Positions 1 to 12,283 of a stretch of DNA of 64,000 nucleotides are shown here, piece after piece; position 1 is the first letter of the stretch, and the number at the start of each line of letters is the position of its first letter. The position numbers and the translations under genes are program-made. The notes beneath the pieces were generated by a model. The model searched no databases. It had not been told where the DNA came from and saw nothing but the letters and a program-made list of their open reading frames with translations. The stretch comes from Effrenium voratum (lineage: Eukaryota; Sar; Dinophyceae; Suessiales; Symbiodiniaceae), in the NCBI GenBank assembly GCA_963377175.1, contig CAUJNA010002791.1:803528-867527 (forward strand), given 5' to 3'.

Positions 1-2631
1 TCGCGCAGTCATCGTCCTGCCACTTCTGCACGGTCGAAATCAGTGACTTCCACCTGCGGAGAACAGTGATGAACTGAAGTTAGCAAGCCAACTTTCTACA
101 ATCCTTTTGAAGATTGCCAGGCCCTGGATATCTTTTGGGGACGACCAAAGCTCAACATGCCAGGACCTGGGGCTGAAAGCCTTATAGCCTTGAAGCCGTG
201 GGATGCATTGAGTGTTCTGCCAAGTTGCCGTCTCATGTCCTGCCCCAGCCAGTTGGGGTTCCCCGACACGAACATCAAAGTCGGCTCCAATCCCAGATCG
301 CGGCACTCCGAGCGTTCTTTCTCGGAGTTCCTTGCAATGGCAAGTAGCCCTCCCAAGCTCATGGCTGCGCGCTTTCAACTGGGCTTCCTTTCCTAAACAT
401 GGAGAATCACTTCACGCCAAGGTGCTCCTTGCTCTGGCAGTTCACAATGCGAAGGTTAGGGCCAAATTTGCTCACCAGATCGGACACCTTAGATGCTGGG
501 AAGTTGTTTGAACAGCGTGGGTCATGATGATGAGCATGATGATGCCCTAATTTGGTCACCTTGGAACAGTCCACTGATATCTTTCCAAGCGCCGGTTCCT
601 TGACTATCCCCTAATGGGTTGATGTCATAGCTTTGGCCGACTTGGTCGGCCGACACCTGTGTGACGTTGGCCGACAGCATTAGCAAGGTGATATTTGGCC
701 CACGCACAGCAAGTGGGCCCACAGTGGTGAAGCCGATGCGCCCTAGCTGGTCCAATGATCTTCGTTTCTCAGGGGACAAGGAAATGTGGCGCGGTGCGCC
801 TTGATTTTGTTTGTTGAGTGCGACAAGCTGCATTTCTGTTCTGAGTGCTACAATCTTGCAATGAATTGACTCTTCAGGGGTGTAACCCTAGCAGAAATGC
901 TGGGCAGCTTCTCAGAGCCCTAGACCAGCTGTCAGGTGCTTGGCTGAGGCAAATGTGAAGGGGGATTTAATTTGGCAAGTGGCTGGCAGCTTGGGCCCCA
1001 AGAACAAGTTGTCGCCCAACTCGTTCAGGTCGAGCCTGGTAGGCTACAGAGAAACTGCGCGCAACCTGCATGATGACGCATTTCAATGATTTTTAAACTC
1101 AACCCCGCCAAGGGTCTCTGCGCTCTGGTTCAGGTCTTCTTCATCATCCAGTGTGATTGGCAGCCTGGGACTGCGTGCAACCTTGATTCTGATGACACAT
1201 GTCAATTTTGCTTATATCTGCCAAGGTTCTCCTCTTCCGCGCCATTGCCATCATCATGCCTGAGTGCATTGATGCAATACGAGTTGGCAAGCGCCTGATC
1301 GCTACATGATGGAGGATTCAAAAAAAACCCGTCGCTCAAGTCTGCCAAGGTGCTTCTTGGCCTCATCGGCGTCTTCATCGCCAAAGAGATCGATGGCTTC
1401 ATTGTCATCGCCATGCCTGAGTTTGCAAAGAAGTCCATGCCAAGACAAGAAGTGCTGAAGTGACACAGTGTGTTTTGTGAGTTGAACTAGGTGCAGGCGC
1501 CGCAAAAAACAAGTTGTTTTTTTGGCAGCTTGGCCCAAGTCCCAAGCCGGCTAAAGTTCTCCTTGGCGCCTTGGCCCCAGCGATGCCTGAGTTTGCACAG
1601 AAGCCCACGCGATGACAAGGGGTGCTGAGGACGCATTGCCTTGATGATACCAAGTGTGTTTTGTGAGGCAAAATAGGCGCAGGCGCCGCAAACAAAGTTT
1701 TCTGTTTTTGGGTAAGCGCTCACCCGTGCAACAGCTGGACCTACCAATACTTCAGCCCCTGTCTTTTCAATGGACCTTTCCCCTATACCCTTTCTGAGCA
1801 AAAGCGGGCGGGGTTCCTCCACCCTTTTCCTGATCCGGAAAAAGAGTGATTCGCTTCGAGTTTGGGTGAAAGGGGATGATGTCGATGGGTGTGGCGCAAA
1901 AAGGTCATACTTGAACAACAGCTAAGATGCCCATCGCCAGCGCTTCCAGAAGCTCCGGGGTCCCTGAGATTCAACTCCGTGCGAGCAGCCAAATGGACTG
2001 AAAACAACTGTGCAGACAACAAGGCGCAACAAAACCTCAGTAAGAGGCACACGTGCGCGCGTTCGCGCACTTGCACTGTTTCGCAAGCAGCCCTGCGCTG
2101 GCAGCTGATGGAAGTGAAGGCAAGCGGGTAAGCATCTTAGCCAATGAAAGCTGCCAAGATGCTGTGAGCTTTGAACGCACACAGCAACAGGCAGGCGCAC
2201 ATGCAGCGACGCTCACTGGCACATACTGGCGCAGAGTTTTCTGCGGAGACACACTTGCAGGCGTTAAGTTGAAGCACTTGCGCAACTGCAAGGGGCAACA
2301 GGAGCAAAGAGAACGTGGCGTCGCGTTGTTAACATCGGACACGCGTTTGTGGGCAACCGTTTGAACTGTTTGGGGATGGCCCGTGAACAGAAGCCTAATG
2401 CTCAGCCCAGATTCTGCGGCTCCTCTGGCCAGGCACCAGCAAGCCTCAGGTCTCAATCCGCGGGCAAAAGCGGACAGTCAATCAAGTGAAGGGTCAAACA
2501 CCTCAAGCTCTTTGAGAACACATGAACCTCTGAGCGCAGGCGAGCGGCGGTTTGTTGGCCCAGCGCCCCAAGCTCGCCTTGTTGGCCCAGCGAACCGCAT
2601 CCTTAGGCGCGCAAACCAGCAAACGACAGAT
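1..2631. other. No confident gene; non-coding stretch
   Basis: Open frames here are short, overlap on both strands and show no recognisable domain or amino-acid pattern of real coding. Apart from the divergent direct duplication near 1.4-1.7 kb I see nothing that can be named. Confidence 0.6.
1414..1692 (+). repeat. Divergent direct duplication, unit about 170-185 bp
   Basis: The block starting TGCCTGAGTTTGCA at 1414 recurs at 1584, and the following block GTGTGTTTTGTGAG ... GCAGGCGCCGCAAA at 1469 recurs at 1654. Both units also begin near a CTTGG(C/T)-rich stretch. The copies differ by several indels, so this is an old tandem duplication. Confidence 0.7.
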
Positions 2632-3000
2632 TTAATAAACCAATGGGGCAGTCACATGTAGTGGCCGGGTCTTATGTCTAAACCAATACGACACGGCGTA
2701 GATTACAGAGGCTCCAGGCAACCAAGGCGCTCTCCTCGCGTCGGACGGCTTCTTCGGTCCGCCGAGGTGAATGTTGATCTTCCCGTAGTTGACAATGGCA
2801 GGGAACTGGTTCCACATTGCGCGGACCGAGGTGGCTTGTGCAGCTGGTGCTTGTGCAACTGGCGCTGGTGCGTGTGCAGCTGGTGCTTGTGCAGCTGGTG
2901 CTTGTGCAGCTGGTGCTTGTGCAGCTGGCGCTTGTGCAGGTGCTGCTGTCAGTATGCGTGGACGTGTAGGTATGTTGCTACTGTAGCCATGATGCAACAT
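2632..3000 (-). CDS. Candidate small ORF with Ala-Gln-Ala-Pro repeats
   Basis: An uninterrupted 122-aa frame starts at the ATG at 3000. Residues about 18-62 are a tandem AQAPA repeat encoded by a 15 bp DNA repeat. The C-terminal 60 residues are not repetitive and contain a mixed hydrophobic and aromatic sequence ([20 protein letters not shown]). No family is recognised and there is no clear signal peptide. The opposite strand is also open through the repeat, giving Cys/Leu-rich and Ala/Gly/Cys-rich frames, so the frame may be an accident of the repeat. The non-repetitive tail is the only argument for a real protein. Confidence 0.3.
   Translation of the reverse strand: MLHHGYSSNIPTRPRILTAAPAQAPAAQAPAAQAPAAQAPAAHAPAPVAQAPAAQATSVRAMWNQFPAIVNYGKINIHLGGPKKPSDARRAPWLPGASVIYAVSYWFRHKTRPLHVTAPLVY
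2834..2945 (+). repeat. 15 bp minisatellite (CTTGTGCAGCTGGTG)n
   Basis: About seven copies of a 15 bp unit with a few substitutions (GGCGCTGGTGCGTGTGCAGC variants). The unit length is a multiple of three, so it keeps the frame of the minus-strand AQAPA ORF. Confidence 0.85.
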
Positions 3001-5945
3001 TAGCTCTGAGCCAAATGACGTGGTGGCAATCGCTCAAACCAAAAGCAGTGGCACGGAAACCTCAAGTTTGCTGCGGTGAAAAAGACGCCCGTTGCCTGAG
3101 GGTCCCGCGGAAGTGTCCACGGCAGCGCTTGCTCACATGGTTGCTGCCTCAAGCGCTGGCGCTGGCACTGTCAGACTTCATGCGGCGCATTTTGAAAAGG
3201 GGTTTCTGACTCACCAGTGAACACAGCTTTAGCTGAGAAGGCCAGGCCTGGTTAGCTAAGAAGGAGCCAGGCCTGGTTGGGGATATGTTGCCACGTTGGT
3301 AGCTCTTTTTCCATAACACACAAAATTATTCCCCGTACTGCTTGTTCCACCAGGCCTGAAAACAAACTGAGCTTTGTGTTTTCTGGAAGATTTGGGCATG
3401 AGTTACAGATCAGGGCTGCTGCATGAAAAACTGGCAGAATCAGTATGTGCGCCAAGGCTTGGCGCGCACAAGACCCTTCAACACTCAGGCTGCCTTCACG
3501 TTTCACAGCTTTGCAAGAGCTGCACAAAATACTTCAATCATATCACTTTTGCACCCTGGAAGGAAACATTAGACGACAAAGGACAGCATGTAATAGTTTG
3601 GGGTTCCGAAACAGCAGGCGCCAAGTTTCACGATGTGAAGCATGGGCTGCACGATGCAGAACAATGGCGGCGCCTTCCACTTTTGTCCGGGACACGCTCT
3701 GACACAGGAGAACTATGGGCAGAGTCTAGACCCCAGTTGGGAAAAAGGTTGGTCAAGGTTAAGAAAGGGTTGCGATTAAGGTAAAGTGGCTTTGTTTGGG
3801 AGCCATCGGCTTTCTTTGGGAGTAGTCAAGCACATTCCGGGTTTGTGTGGGATCACAAGAGCAGCTATAGAATTTCCAGTAAACCACGGCCGCGGCTTAT
3901 GCAAGCTTTGGTATTTTCCGTGGCTTTTGCAAATCAACATGGAGGTGATCTTGGGTGTCAACAGCCAGGCCTTGAGCTGGAGCCAAGTGCAACAACCATC
4001 AAGACGCAACAGCCCCAAACATTGTATAGACAAAACACAACACACTAGGCATTTGGGATGGCGGGAAACTTGCTTATGGGTTCTGCAGTGTTTCATGGAC
4101 ATGGCGTGGAATGGAACGCGTAGCAACTAATTAGAAGCAGCGGCAAATTGCCAGGCCTGGTTAAAGGGTTGACATATTGCCCGTGACAAAGGTGTAGCCT
4201 GGTGCCCACGTCAGCAGCCCTCCAACTGAGGCCAGAACCTTTCCAAATGTCCTTGTGCCTTGAAGGAGAAGTGATCCATGAAGAACTGTCTCTCCCTCAT
4301 CTTCCTGAGCCCTGAGACTCATTTGCCCCAAGCAAAAGGCGCAAAGAGCGCTGCAAAAAAGTCAGTCCTGCACTGGTGGCGCTTGGGGTTGCTTGGCCTT
4401 TTAAATTGACAAAATCTACGTGGTTACCGGGAACTTCATGGCTGTCCTGTCGCTTGGAGGCCTGAGAACCCATGTGTGATCCTCAGGCAGCAAGGGTTCT
4501 CGAACTTCCATTACAAGTTAAATCAACCCTCAGGACATGCTGAAAGAACATGCAGCCGTAAAAATCACCCGGGCGCTGAAAGAGAAAGAGCGCATCTCCG
4601 CTGAAAGAGCGGTAAAACCTTAGCATTGGCGCTGAGAGAGCGCAGGGCGCTGAAGAGCGCAGTGAAAAGTGCTTGGGGGCCGTCACACGTCCCTCTCATA
4701 AGGGGCGCGAGTCGTACACCGCATCACATTCAGCCACTCTGATGTGCGTTCCAACCCCATGTTTGCCAAGACAAAACACGTTGATGGTCACGCCAGCCTG
4801 GAGGCCTTTCAGGGGCCCCTGACAGCCCTACTACAGGGCTCTGCGCGTTGGCCCGTGTGTTTTTTCTTCAGTTTTTGTTCCAGTTACTATCAACCACTAC
4901 CTGTGGCAACTGGCAGCCTGTCATCTGACAGAAAGAAGACTTCCTGTCAGTTGCAACACCTGCAAGACGGTTTTGCCCTACACATGTCATGTTCGCACAC
5001 AAAATGCTGCGATTCAACAACACGCTTCTTTCAGGTCAAGCAACCGCAATCAGAAAATCACGCGTGCAAACAACTTGCAACCAAACACACGCCGGAACAA
5101 ATTAAGATGGATTTGTTTCTTCCAATTGTCTTGAGCTCAGAATCCAGCAGCCCTCAGCCTCACCACTGAGTTGAGCTTCAAAGCAACGTTGAGCTTTGTG
5201 TCGCAACTTCGAGTTGAGCTGGAATCAAGGATGACACATGGCTGGCATTGACTCAAAGGCGATGCGAGAGAAATGTGTCACAGGGCGTTCGTTCGGGCAT
5301 GCGGCAACATGTGACATGTGAAATTCCACGGTGCAACTTGTAGTTACACTTTAGGGGACTTGTAGGTTTATGTCTCCCCCTGCCCCCCCCAAATAGTGTC
5401 TCAACAAAAATGTAATTTCAACAACAGTTGAAAAAAGAACAGCTACGCGTTTTCTGGCAGCCTGGCAGTCAGGCTTTGAGCACTGAGCAGGTCAAACAAA
5501 ATGGGAATCACACTTATGAGAAGAAACCATTGTCTTTTTTGATGCTCTTTGGCTTCAAACTTGGCCTGGCCCAGGAATAGCCGGCTGGCGCAGCAGAAAG
5601 CCAATATCTACAAATTCTGTTACAGGGACACTGTAAAAGGATGCAAAACACTTGGTGTGCCTGAATGGAGGAATGCTGCTTAGTCAGCCGTGATATGAGA
5701 CTCCTCTTTTCATTCTTTGCATGCAATGCGCAACACCATGGAAGGGGGACAGGGCAAAACGTAAACATGATTGAATTTGCGATCAGTGAAGCTAGGAGGG
5801 CAAAGCGGCTGTCAAACATGCGAAGCATCAGGGTTGGCCACGTTAGACACTGCCGCCGCAAAATGCTGCGTGCAAGATTTCCGTACTGCGCATGCGCAGC
5901 TCCCAACACACAGTCAAAATACAAACGCAAGGTGTCTGCATTTTT
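3001..5945. other. No confident gene
   Basis: Several overlapping open frames of 60-140 codons occur on both strands, but none has coding character. A 13 bp element GCCAGGCCTGGTT occurs at 3241, 3266 and 4150, the first two 25 bp apart. Nothing else can be supported. Confidence 0.55.
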
Positions 5946-5946
5946 A

Positions 5947-5960
5947 CATATATATATGTA

Positions 5961-5992
<32 letters not shown>

Positions 5993-5993
5993 C

Positions 5994-6028
<35 letters not shown>

Positions 6029-6080
6029 TAATAATAATAAAATTAAAAAATAATTAAAAATCATAATAATAATAATACTA
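5947..6080 (+). repeat. TA and TAA microsatellite
   Basis: A short (TA)n run is followed by an extended (TAA)n run with occasional CAA interruptions and an A-rich tail. It is the most AT-rich stretch of the window. Confidence 0.95.
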
Positions 6081-6231
6081 AACAGAAGCAGATAGGCTTA
6101 TTTTTTTTCTGTAAAATTGTTGGTGTATCCAGGTCTATCTCACAGTTGTGGGGTGTGTCTAAAACTGTAGATCTCCCTTGTGCAAAAAAAGCGAAAAAAA
6201 GTATCCTTATAGAGAGCTCAGGTTAGAGCGT

Positions 6232-6428
6232 CCTCGTATCACCCATTTGGTGACGCTCACCAGCGCTCACTGGCGCTCGCTGCTACACGCCCGATCTCAG
6301 AAGCCTCTTTGGAGTCGCCCGCCCCGCCTCGCACTCGCGTGTGTAGCAGGGAGTGCTGCTCCGCGAATTCGCTCCTTCGACACGGAAAGTTCACAGCAAC
6401 GGCAACTTCCAATGTACAATTGTTACTA
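6232..6428 (+). repeat. Orphan, diverged fragment of the satellite monomer
   Basis: This stretch matches the first 200 bp of each array monomer (TATCACCCATTTGGTGACGC, CACTCGCGTGTGTAGCAGGG, CTCCGCGAATTCGCTCCTT, CTTCCAATGTACAATTGTTA) with more substitutions than the array copies show among themselves. It lies 1.27 kb outside the array. Confidence 0.85.
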
Positions 6429-6440
6429 TGTGCGCAGCAC

Positions 6441-7690
6441 CGTGCTGTTTGTGTTCCTTGAGCCACGAATGTGCCCGCAAATTACGGGTTCACACAGTTC
6501 ACACACTCCCCCTGGATGCTCTGCATCCATACCGTGGTTGGCTCCATTGGCCCCACACTCTACAGGGCTACAGACTTCCTTAAAAGGCTACTACGCCATC
6601 ACTGTCTGTCTTCGCCCTTGATCTCCTCTGCCTCCTGCGCCGTCAGCTCGCGCTTGATCCAGCCTCCGCTGCCTTGCACGATGCGATTGCAGAGTCAAAT
6701 ACCTCCTCCTCATTCAAGCTTGACGCTGCACCACTCAAAGTGATTGGCCAGCTGTCGCCGCCCGATCCCTGCACTGAGGGATGCGGGTAGGCCGGTGGAG
6801 GTGAACCCGTTTTGGAGCGAGAAAGCGAGGGCGGAGGCGGAGCTTCAGGCCCACAGGCCCCGAGATCTTTCAAGGGTGCCCGAAGGGTCGGCATCCACAT
6901 GGAGATCAGGAAGGGTGGCAACATCCCGAGACGCTGAGCAGCGGGAGGGTCTGAGTGCTAGAGCAGCGGCGATGGTGTCGGGCTCCACTTGGAGGCTGGC
7001 CACTAGAGGCTTGCGAAGGTGATCATTCGGGAGCACATCGAGGATGGGCTTCAGAAGCTCATGGAGGGTGGCAGGATGATCGAGATCGCAAGCTCTCACT
7101 CATGGAGGGTGGCAAGATGACCGAAGTTGAGGGCATCCTTCAGAAGCTGATGAAGGACGCCTTCAAAAGCTCCTCAAGAGCGACATGAGGATAAAGGACG
7201 AGGGCATCGGGTGGAAGGAGGAGATCACGGAGAGCTGGAAGTGGGCATCGAGGGCAGGGCTCCGGGAAGCAGCCTTTGGAGGTGAGCGCCACCCGCGAGG
7301 AAGCAAGAGCATTGGCGAGGGCAGCTCACATGGCGTGGAATCCAGCTACGAAGGTGTGGGTTCCTCTAAGCCGGTGCTGGAGATATGTTGGACGTGCAGG
7401 CCATGGAGAAGCAACTGACGCTGGCCTGCCGCATGATCCGAAGGATGGAGATGGAAAGGGAATCGCCGAGAAGGATCGGTTCGCGGAGATGGGGAACCGC
7501 ACGATCAACCAGTTCCGAGAAGCTCAGGATGAGGTATCCGGTTGGAGGTCTCGCTGGGACCGCAGGGAATGGGATGGGTCTCAATGGAGGAGGCAAGAAG
7601 GAGAGTGGAACACAAACGAGTTTCACACGCCGATGGAGACAGGTGAAGGACATAGAGAAGGTGGACGCCGGGTTTGAACAAGGTCTCCAC
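6441..7690. other. Unassigned stretch between orphan monomer and array
   Basis: A GGAGGGTGGCA(A/G)GATGA-type motif occurs twice around 7060-7115, and the plus strand has short overlapping frames rich in Lys, Glu, Arg and Gly. They change frame repeatedly and match nothing I know. A decayed exon is possible but not supported. Confidence 0.4.
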
Positions 7691-9035
7691 ATCCGCAATG
7701 CGCTAGCTTGCCAGAGCCAGAGCGCCCTCATATCACCCATTTGGTGACGCTCGCCAGCGCTCACCGGCGCTCGCTACTGCAAGCGACGATGTGGAGCCTG
7801 TCACGCGAAATCTCAGACGCCTCTTTGCATTTACCTGCCCGCGCCGCCTCGCACTCGCGTGTGTAGCAGGGAGTGAGGCTCCGCGAATTCGTTCCTTGGA
7901 CACGGAAAGTTGACAGCAATGGCAACTTCCAATGTACAATTGTTACAATTGTCTCTCAAAGCAAACAAAGCTTTCTCCCATGGCCACAGAAGAGAATCAT
8001 CAAGGTGGAACATGGAAGGGAAATGTAAGCCCTACAGCCGATTTCGCTTGTTTAGCCCTGGCTGCCAAAAGCCCAAAGGGATAAGAGCAAACAATCTTGG
8101 ATCCGAGCAGGCTCACAAAAAATGAAAAGTATGACCTGCCCCCCAAGAACAATTTCTGTGACTAACTTTGCTTAAACAAATCAATCATATGTCCCGCATC
8201 AAAGGCCCGGATCCTAAAAACAGCTTTACTTTATGGCCCGCGAAGATTGTTTCGTTTTTTGGCCTGGCTGCACACAGGGATAAGAGCAAACAATATTTGA
8301 GCTGATCAAGCTCACGAATACTTAAAGTAGGAACAAGTACACAAAAGGAAACGAGAAGGCAGCAATACTAAGCAGTAGGAAACTTTATGGAAAGGAAAGG
8401 TGGAGACTGAAGTACTATGCAAAGAAAGGAGTCACAGGAATTAACCGGAAGGTAAAGCAAAGGCGGCAACTCTAAACAATCAGAAAGAGGCAGCAATACT
8501 CGACTCAACGCTAGGAAAGAGCAATTTTAAATCAAAAAAAAACACCAAACAACTCCATTCAGGAGAATTCCTTGTTTGGGGCCCGCGGGGGGTGCCATTA
8601 GAATGGCCCGAACAGGCGCGATACATGTGCGTTTCACGTGTTCTCCTGGGAACTGGTTGAAGAACATCGGTGTTGTGAACCAAGCTGGCGCCATCAGCCG
8701 AGAGTCATTTGAGCTCAGCCAATAGGCACTCCAATCGGTGTCAGCACCGGACGTGGCTGCGGACGCGGCTGGAGGGAAGATGCCGGTGCCGGCGCTGGCA
8801 CGCCAGCTGGCAGGGTGCCAAGCAGAACGGGCGTGGGCAGCCACTCGAACCTGGGCTTCAACGACTCCATATCCCAACCCAGGACCAAAACAACCCTGGT
8901 TGATTGGTTGATTGATATGCGGGGTGTCCCATTTTTGAGGGGCTGTCACTGTTGGGACACATGGAAACGCACCCCCCACTTCTCACCCCCAACTCTTGCC
9001 AGGCCGCAAAAGCTTCGTTGAGCGGAGCAGCCAAT

Positions 9036-9127
9036 AGCACCAGTTGCTCCGATGCCAACGGCAGCGTTTGAAGCATATTCAATAATATGCTTCAAAGGCC
9101 GCCATTGGCATTGGCGCAACTGGTGCT
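9036..9127. repeat. Near-perfect palindrome, 44 bp arms (alpha1)
   Basis: The left arm starts AGCACCAGTTGC and ends GAAGCATATT; the right arm starts AATATGCTTC and ends CAACTGGTGCT. About 39-40 of 44 positions pair, with a 4 nt loop (CAAT) at 9080-9083. Confidence 0.9.
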
Positions 9128-9299
9128 GCCTGCATCGTGAATCCAGCTCTATATATTTCAATTTTGAGCCCGTGCTTTGCAGCATGTCCTCAAGGTTTCA
9201 AGCAACTCCTGCTTAAACCAGCAGAAAGTGGGTGTGCCTTTTTCGAGGGCATCCTTTCAAAACTTAAGATGAAACAAAAGGCAAACACCCCGACTTGGG

Positions 9300-9324
9300 T
9301 CTGTCCCCCCATTTGGGGGACAGA
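9300..9324. repeat. Conserved 10 bp hairpin (alpha1 example)
   Basis: TCTGTCCCCC - CATTT - GGGGGACAGA is a perfect 10 bp stem with a 5 nt loop. It recurs in every monomer at the matching place; alpha3 has one loop change and beta3 one as well, both leaving the stem pairable. Its role is unknown. Confidence 0.85.
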
Positions 9325-10005
9325 ATCAATAAGATTGCAAATGCGAGGCTTGCCATTGACGTCCCTTGTTTATAATTTGTCTACAAGCCTAAAGCGGGGA
9401 TCTGTGTGTCCCAAGCGGCTCACCAGGCACAGCACCACAGCTAGGGCCTGGCCCATGACATACCCAATGAAAAAGTGCAGGCAGAGACCTTATTGAATTT
9501 TCAGCCTCTTTGCGGCCCGGGGGAAAGGGCAAGTCTAGAGCTCATGTCTTCGGAGAACTTCTGGGATATCTTTCGTCAGCTTCGAGAGACCGCCATTTGT
9601 TCTTGAGGATCAAACTTAAAAAAAGAAAGCTTTGACGCCAACAAAAGCACACGCCTCATAGGGATAGTATCAGACTCACGTGGCAACAAGCAGCAAGATT
9701 TTGCCTGGCTACCTGCGTTTCCAAGCCGATTGAGGGGATCGGCGTGAACGAAAGGGTCTGGCCTTGCTATCACTCGATCTCTTTTTTGAAACGCGGCAAT
9801 CGGCTGGCTGCGTGCATTGATCTTACGCTCTCCTGTCTGGCAAGCGTCCTTGTCTATATGCTCGAAGCATAAGCCATTGACCTCATACTCTTCTGCGCTT
9901 CGTGTGTGTTGCTGCTGCCTTCATTGAAATATACTGCCAAAACAAACAACAGTAAGCTGCAGTCGCGGCTTCCTGCTGGAGATATTGCATGTGTTGCCAG
10001 GCTAC

Positions 10006-12283
10006 AATGCGCTAGCTTGCCAGAGCCAGAGCGCCCTCATATCACCCATTTGGTGACTCTCACCAGCGCTCACCGGCGCTCGCTGCTGCAAGCGTCGATG
10101 TGGAGCCTGTCACGCGAAATCTCAGACGCCTCTTTGCATTTACCTGCCCGCGCCGCCTCGCACTCGCGTGTGTAGCAGGGAGTGCGGCTCCGCGAATTCG
10201 CTCCTTGGACACGGAAAGTTGACAGCAATGGCAACTTCCAATGTACAATTGTTACAATTGTCTCTCAAAGCAAACAAAGTTTTCTCCCATGGCCACAGAA
10301 GAGAATCACCAAGGTGGAACATGGAAGGGAAATGTAAGCCCTACAGCCGATTTTGCTTGTTTAGCCCTGACTGCCAAAAGCCCAAAGGGATAAGAGCAAA
10401 CAATCTTGGATCCGAGCAGGCTCACAAAAAATGAAAAGTATGACCTGCCCCCCAAGAACTATGTTCTGTGACAACCTTTGCTTAAACAAATGAAACATCT
10501 GTCCCGCATCAAAGGCCCGGATCCTAAAAACAGCTTTACTTTATGGCCCGCGAAGATGTTTTTTCGTGTTTGGCCTGGCTACACACAGGGATAAGAGCAA
10601 ACAATATTTGAGCTGATCAAGCTCACGAATACTTAAAGTAGGAACAAGTACACAAAAGGAAACGAGAAGGCAGCAATACTAAGCAGTACGACTGTACGGA
10701 AAGGAAAGGTGGAGACTGAAGTACTATGCAAAAGAAAGGAGTCACAGGAATCAACCGGAAGGTAAAGCAAAGGCGGCAACTCTGAACAATCAGAAAGAGG
10801 CAGCGATACTCAACGCTAGGAAAGAGCAATTTTAAATCAAAAAAAAACACCAAACAACTCCATTCAGGAGAATTCCTTGTTTGGGGCCCGGGGGGGGTGC
10901 CATTAGAATGGCCCGAACAGGCGCGATACATGTGCGTTTCACGTGTTCTCCTGGGAACTGGTTGAAGAACATCGGTGTTGTGAACCAAGCTGGCGCCATC
11001 AGCCGAGCTCAGCGAATAGGCACTCCAATCGGTGTCAGCACCGGACGTGGCTGCGGACGCGGCTGGAGGGAAGATGCCGGCGCTGGCACGCCAGCTGGCA
11101 GGGTGCCAAGCAGAACGGGCGTGGGCAGCCACTCGAACCTGGGCTTCAACGACTCCATATCCCAACCCAGGACCAAAACAACCCTGGTTGATTGGTTGAT
11201 TGATATGCGGGGTGTCCCATTTTTGAGGGGATCTGTCACTGTTGGGACACATGGAAACGCACACCCCCCTTCTCACCCCCAACTCTTGCCAGGCCGCAAA
11301 AGCTTCGTTGAGCGGAGCAGCCAATAGCACCAGTTGCTCCGATGCCAACGGCAGCGTTTGAAGCATATTCAATAATATGCTTCAAAGGCCGCCATTGGCA
11401 TCGGCGCAACTGGTGCTGCCTGCATCGTGAATCCAGCACTATATATTTCAATTTTGAGCCCGTGCTTTGCAGCATGTCCTCAAGGTTTCAAGCAACTCCT
11501 GCTTAAACCAGCAGAAAGTGGGTGTGCCTTTTTCGAGGGCATCCTTTCAAAACTTAAGATGAAACAAAAGGCAAACACCCCGACTTGGGTCTGTCCCCCC
11601 ATTTGGGGGACAGAATCAATGCTTTTCCAAGTGGGAGGCTTGCCACTGACTTCCCTTGTTTATAACTTGTCTACAGCCTAAAGCGGGGATCTGTGTGGCC
11701 CAAGCGGCCCACCAGGCACAGCACCACAGCTAGGGCTTGGCCCATGACATACCCAATGAAAAAGTGCAGGCATACACCTTATTGAATTGTCAACTGCCTC
11801 TTTGCGGCCGGGGGAAACGGCAAGTCTCTAGAGTTCATGTCTTCGTTGAACTTCTGGGATATCTCTCGCCAGTTCGAGAAACCGCCATTTGTTCTTGGGG
11901 ATCAAGCTTGAAAAAAGAAAACTTCGACTCCAAAATGTGCGGAGAGAACCGACGCCAACAAAAGCACAACCCTCATACGTCTCAACCGGCCTAAATCCCA
12001 GATAGTATCAGACATCGGCGTGAACGAAAGGGTCTGGCCTTGCTATCACTCGATCTCCTTTTTGAAACGAGGCAATCGGCTGGCTGCGTGGGTTGATCTT
12101 ACGCTCTCCTGTCTGGCAAGCGTCCTTATCTATATGCTCGAAGCATAAGCCTTTGACCTCATACTCTTCTGCGCTTCGTGCGCATGTCGCTGCTGCCTTC
12201 ATTGAAATATGCATCCAAAACAAACAACAGTAAGCTGCAATCGCGGCTTCTTGCTGGAGGTATTGCATGTATTGCCAGGCTAC
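10006..12283 (+). repeat. Array monomer beta1, mosaic
   Basis: 2278 bp. The first 1.4 kb, including the long palindrome, tracks alpha1, whereas from about 11.4 kb onward it is almost identical to the same part of beta2 at an offset of 6551 bp. This is the pattern expected of an unequal crossover or gene conversion between monomer types. Confidence 0.75.
11326..11417. repeat. Near-perfect palindrome, 44 bp arms (beta1)
   Basis: Same structure as in alpha1 with about 40 of 44 pairs. This is the only beta copy that keeps it. Confidence 0.9.

Larger units (their letters stand above)
7697..10005 (+). repeat. Array monomer alpha1
   Basis: A full 2309 bp monomer. It includes the 380 bp central segment starting TCACGAATACTTAAAG, the 44 bp-arm near-palindrome at 9036-9127 and the hairpin at 9300-9324. 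It is the left edge of the array; unrelated sequence ends at about 7696. Confidence 0.85.
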
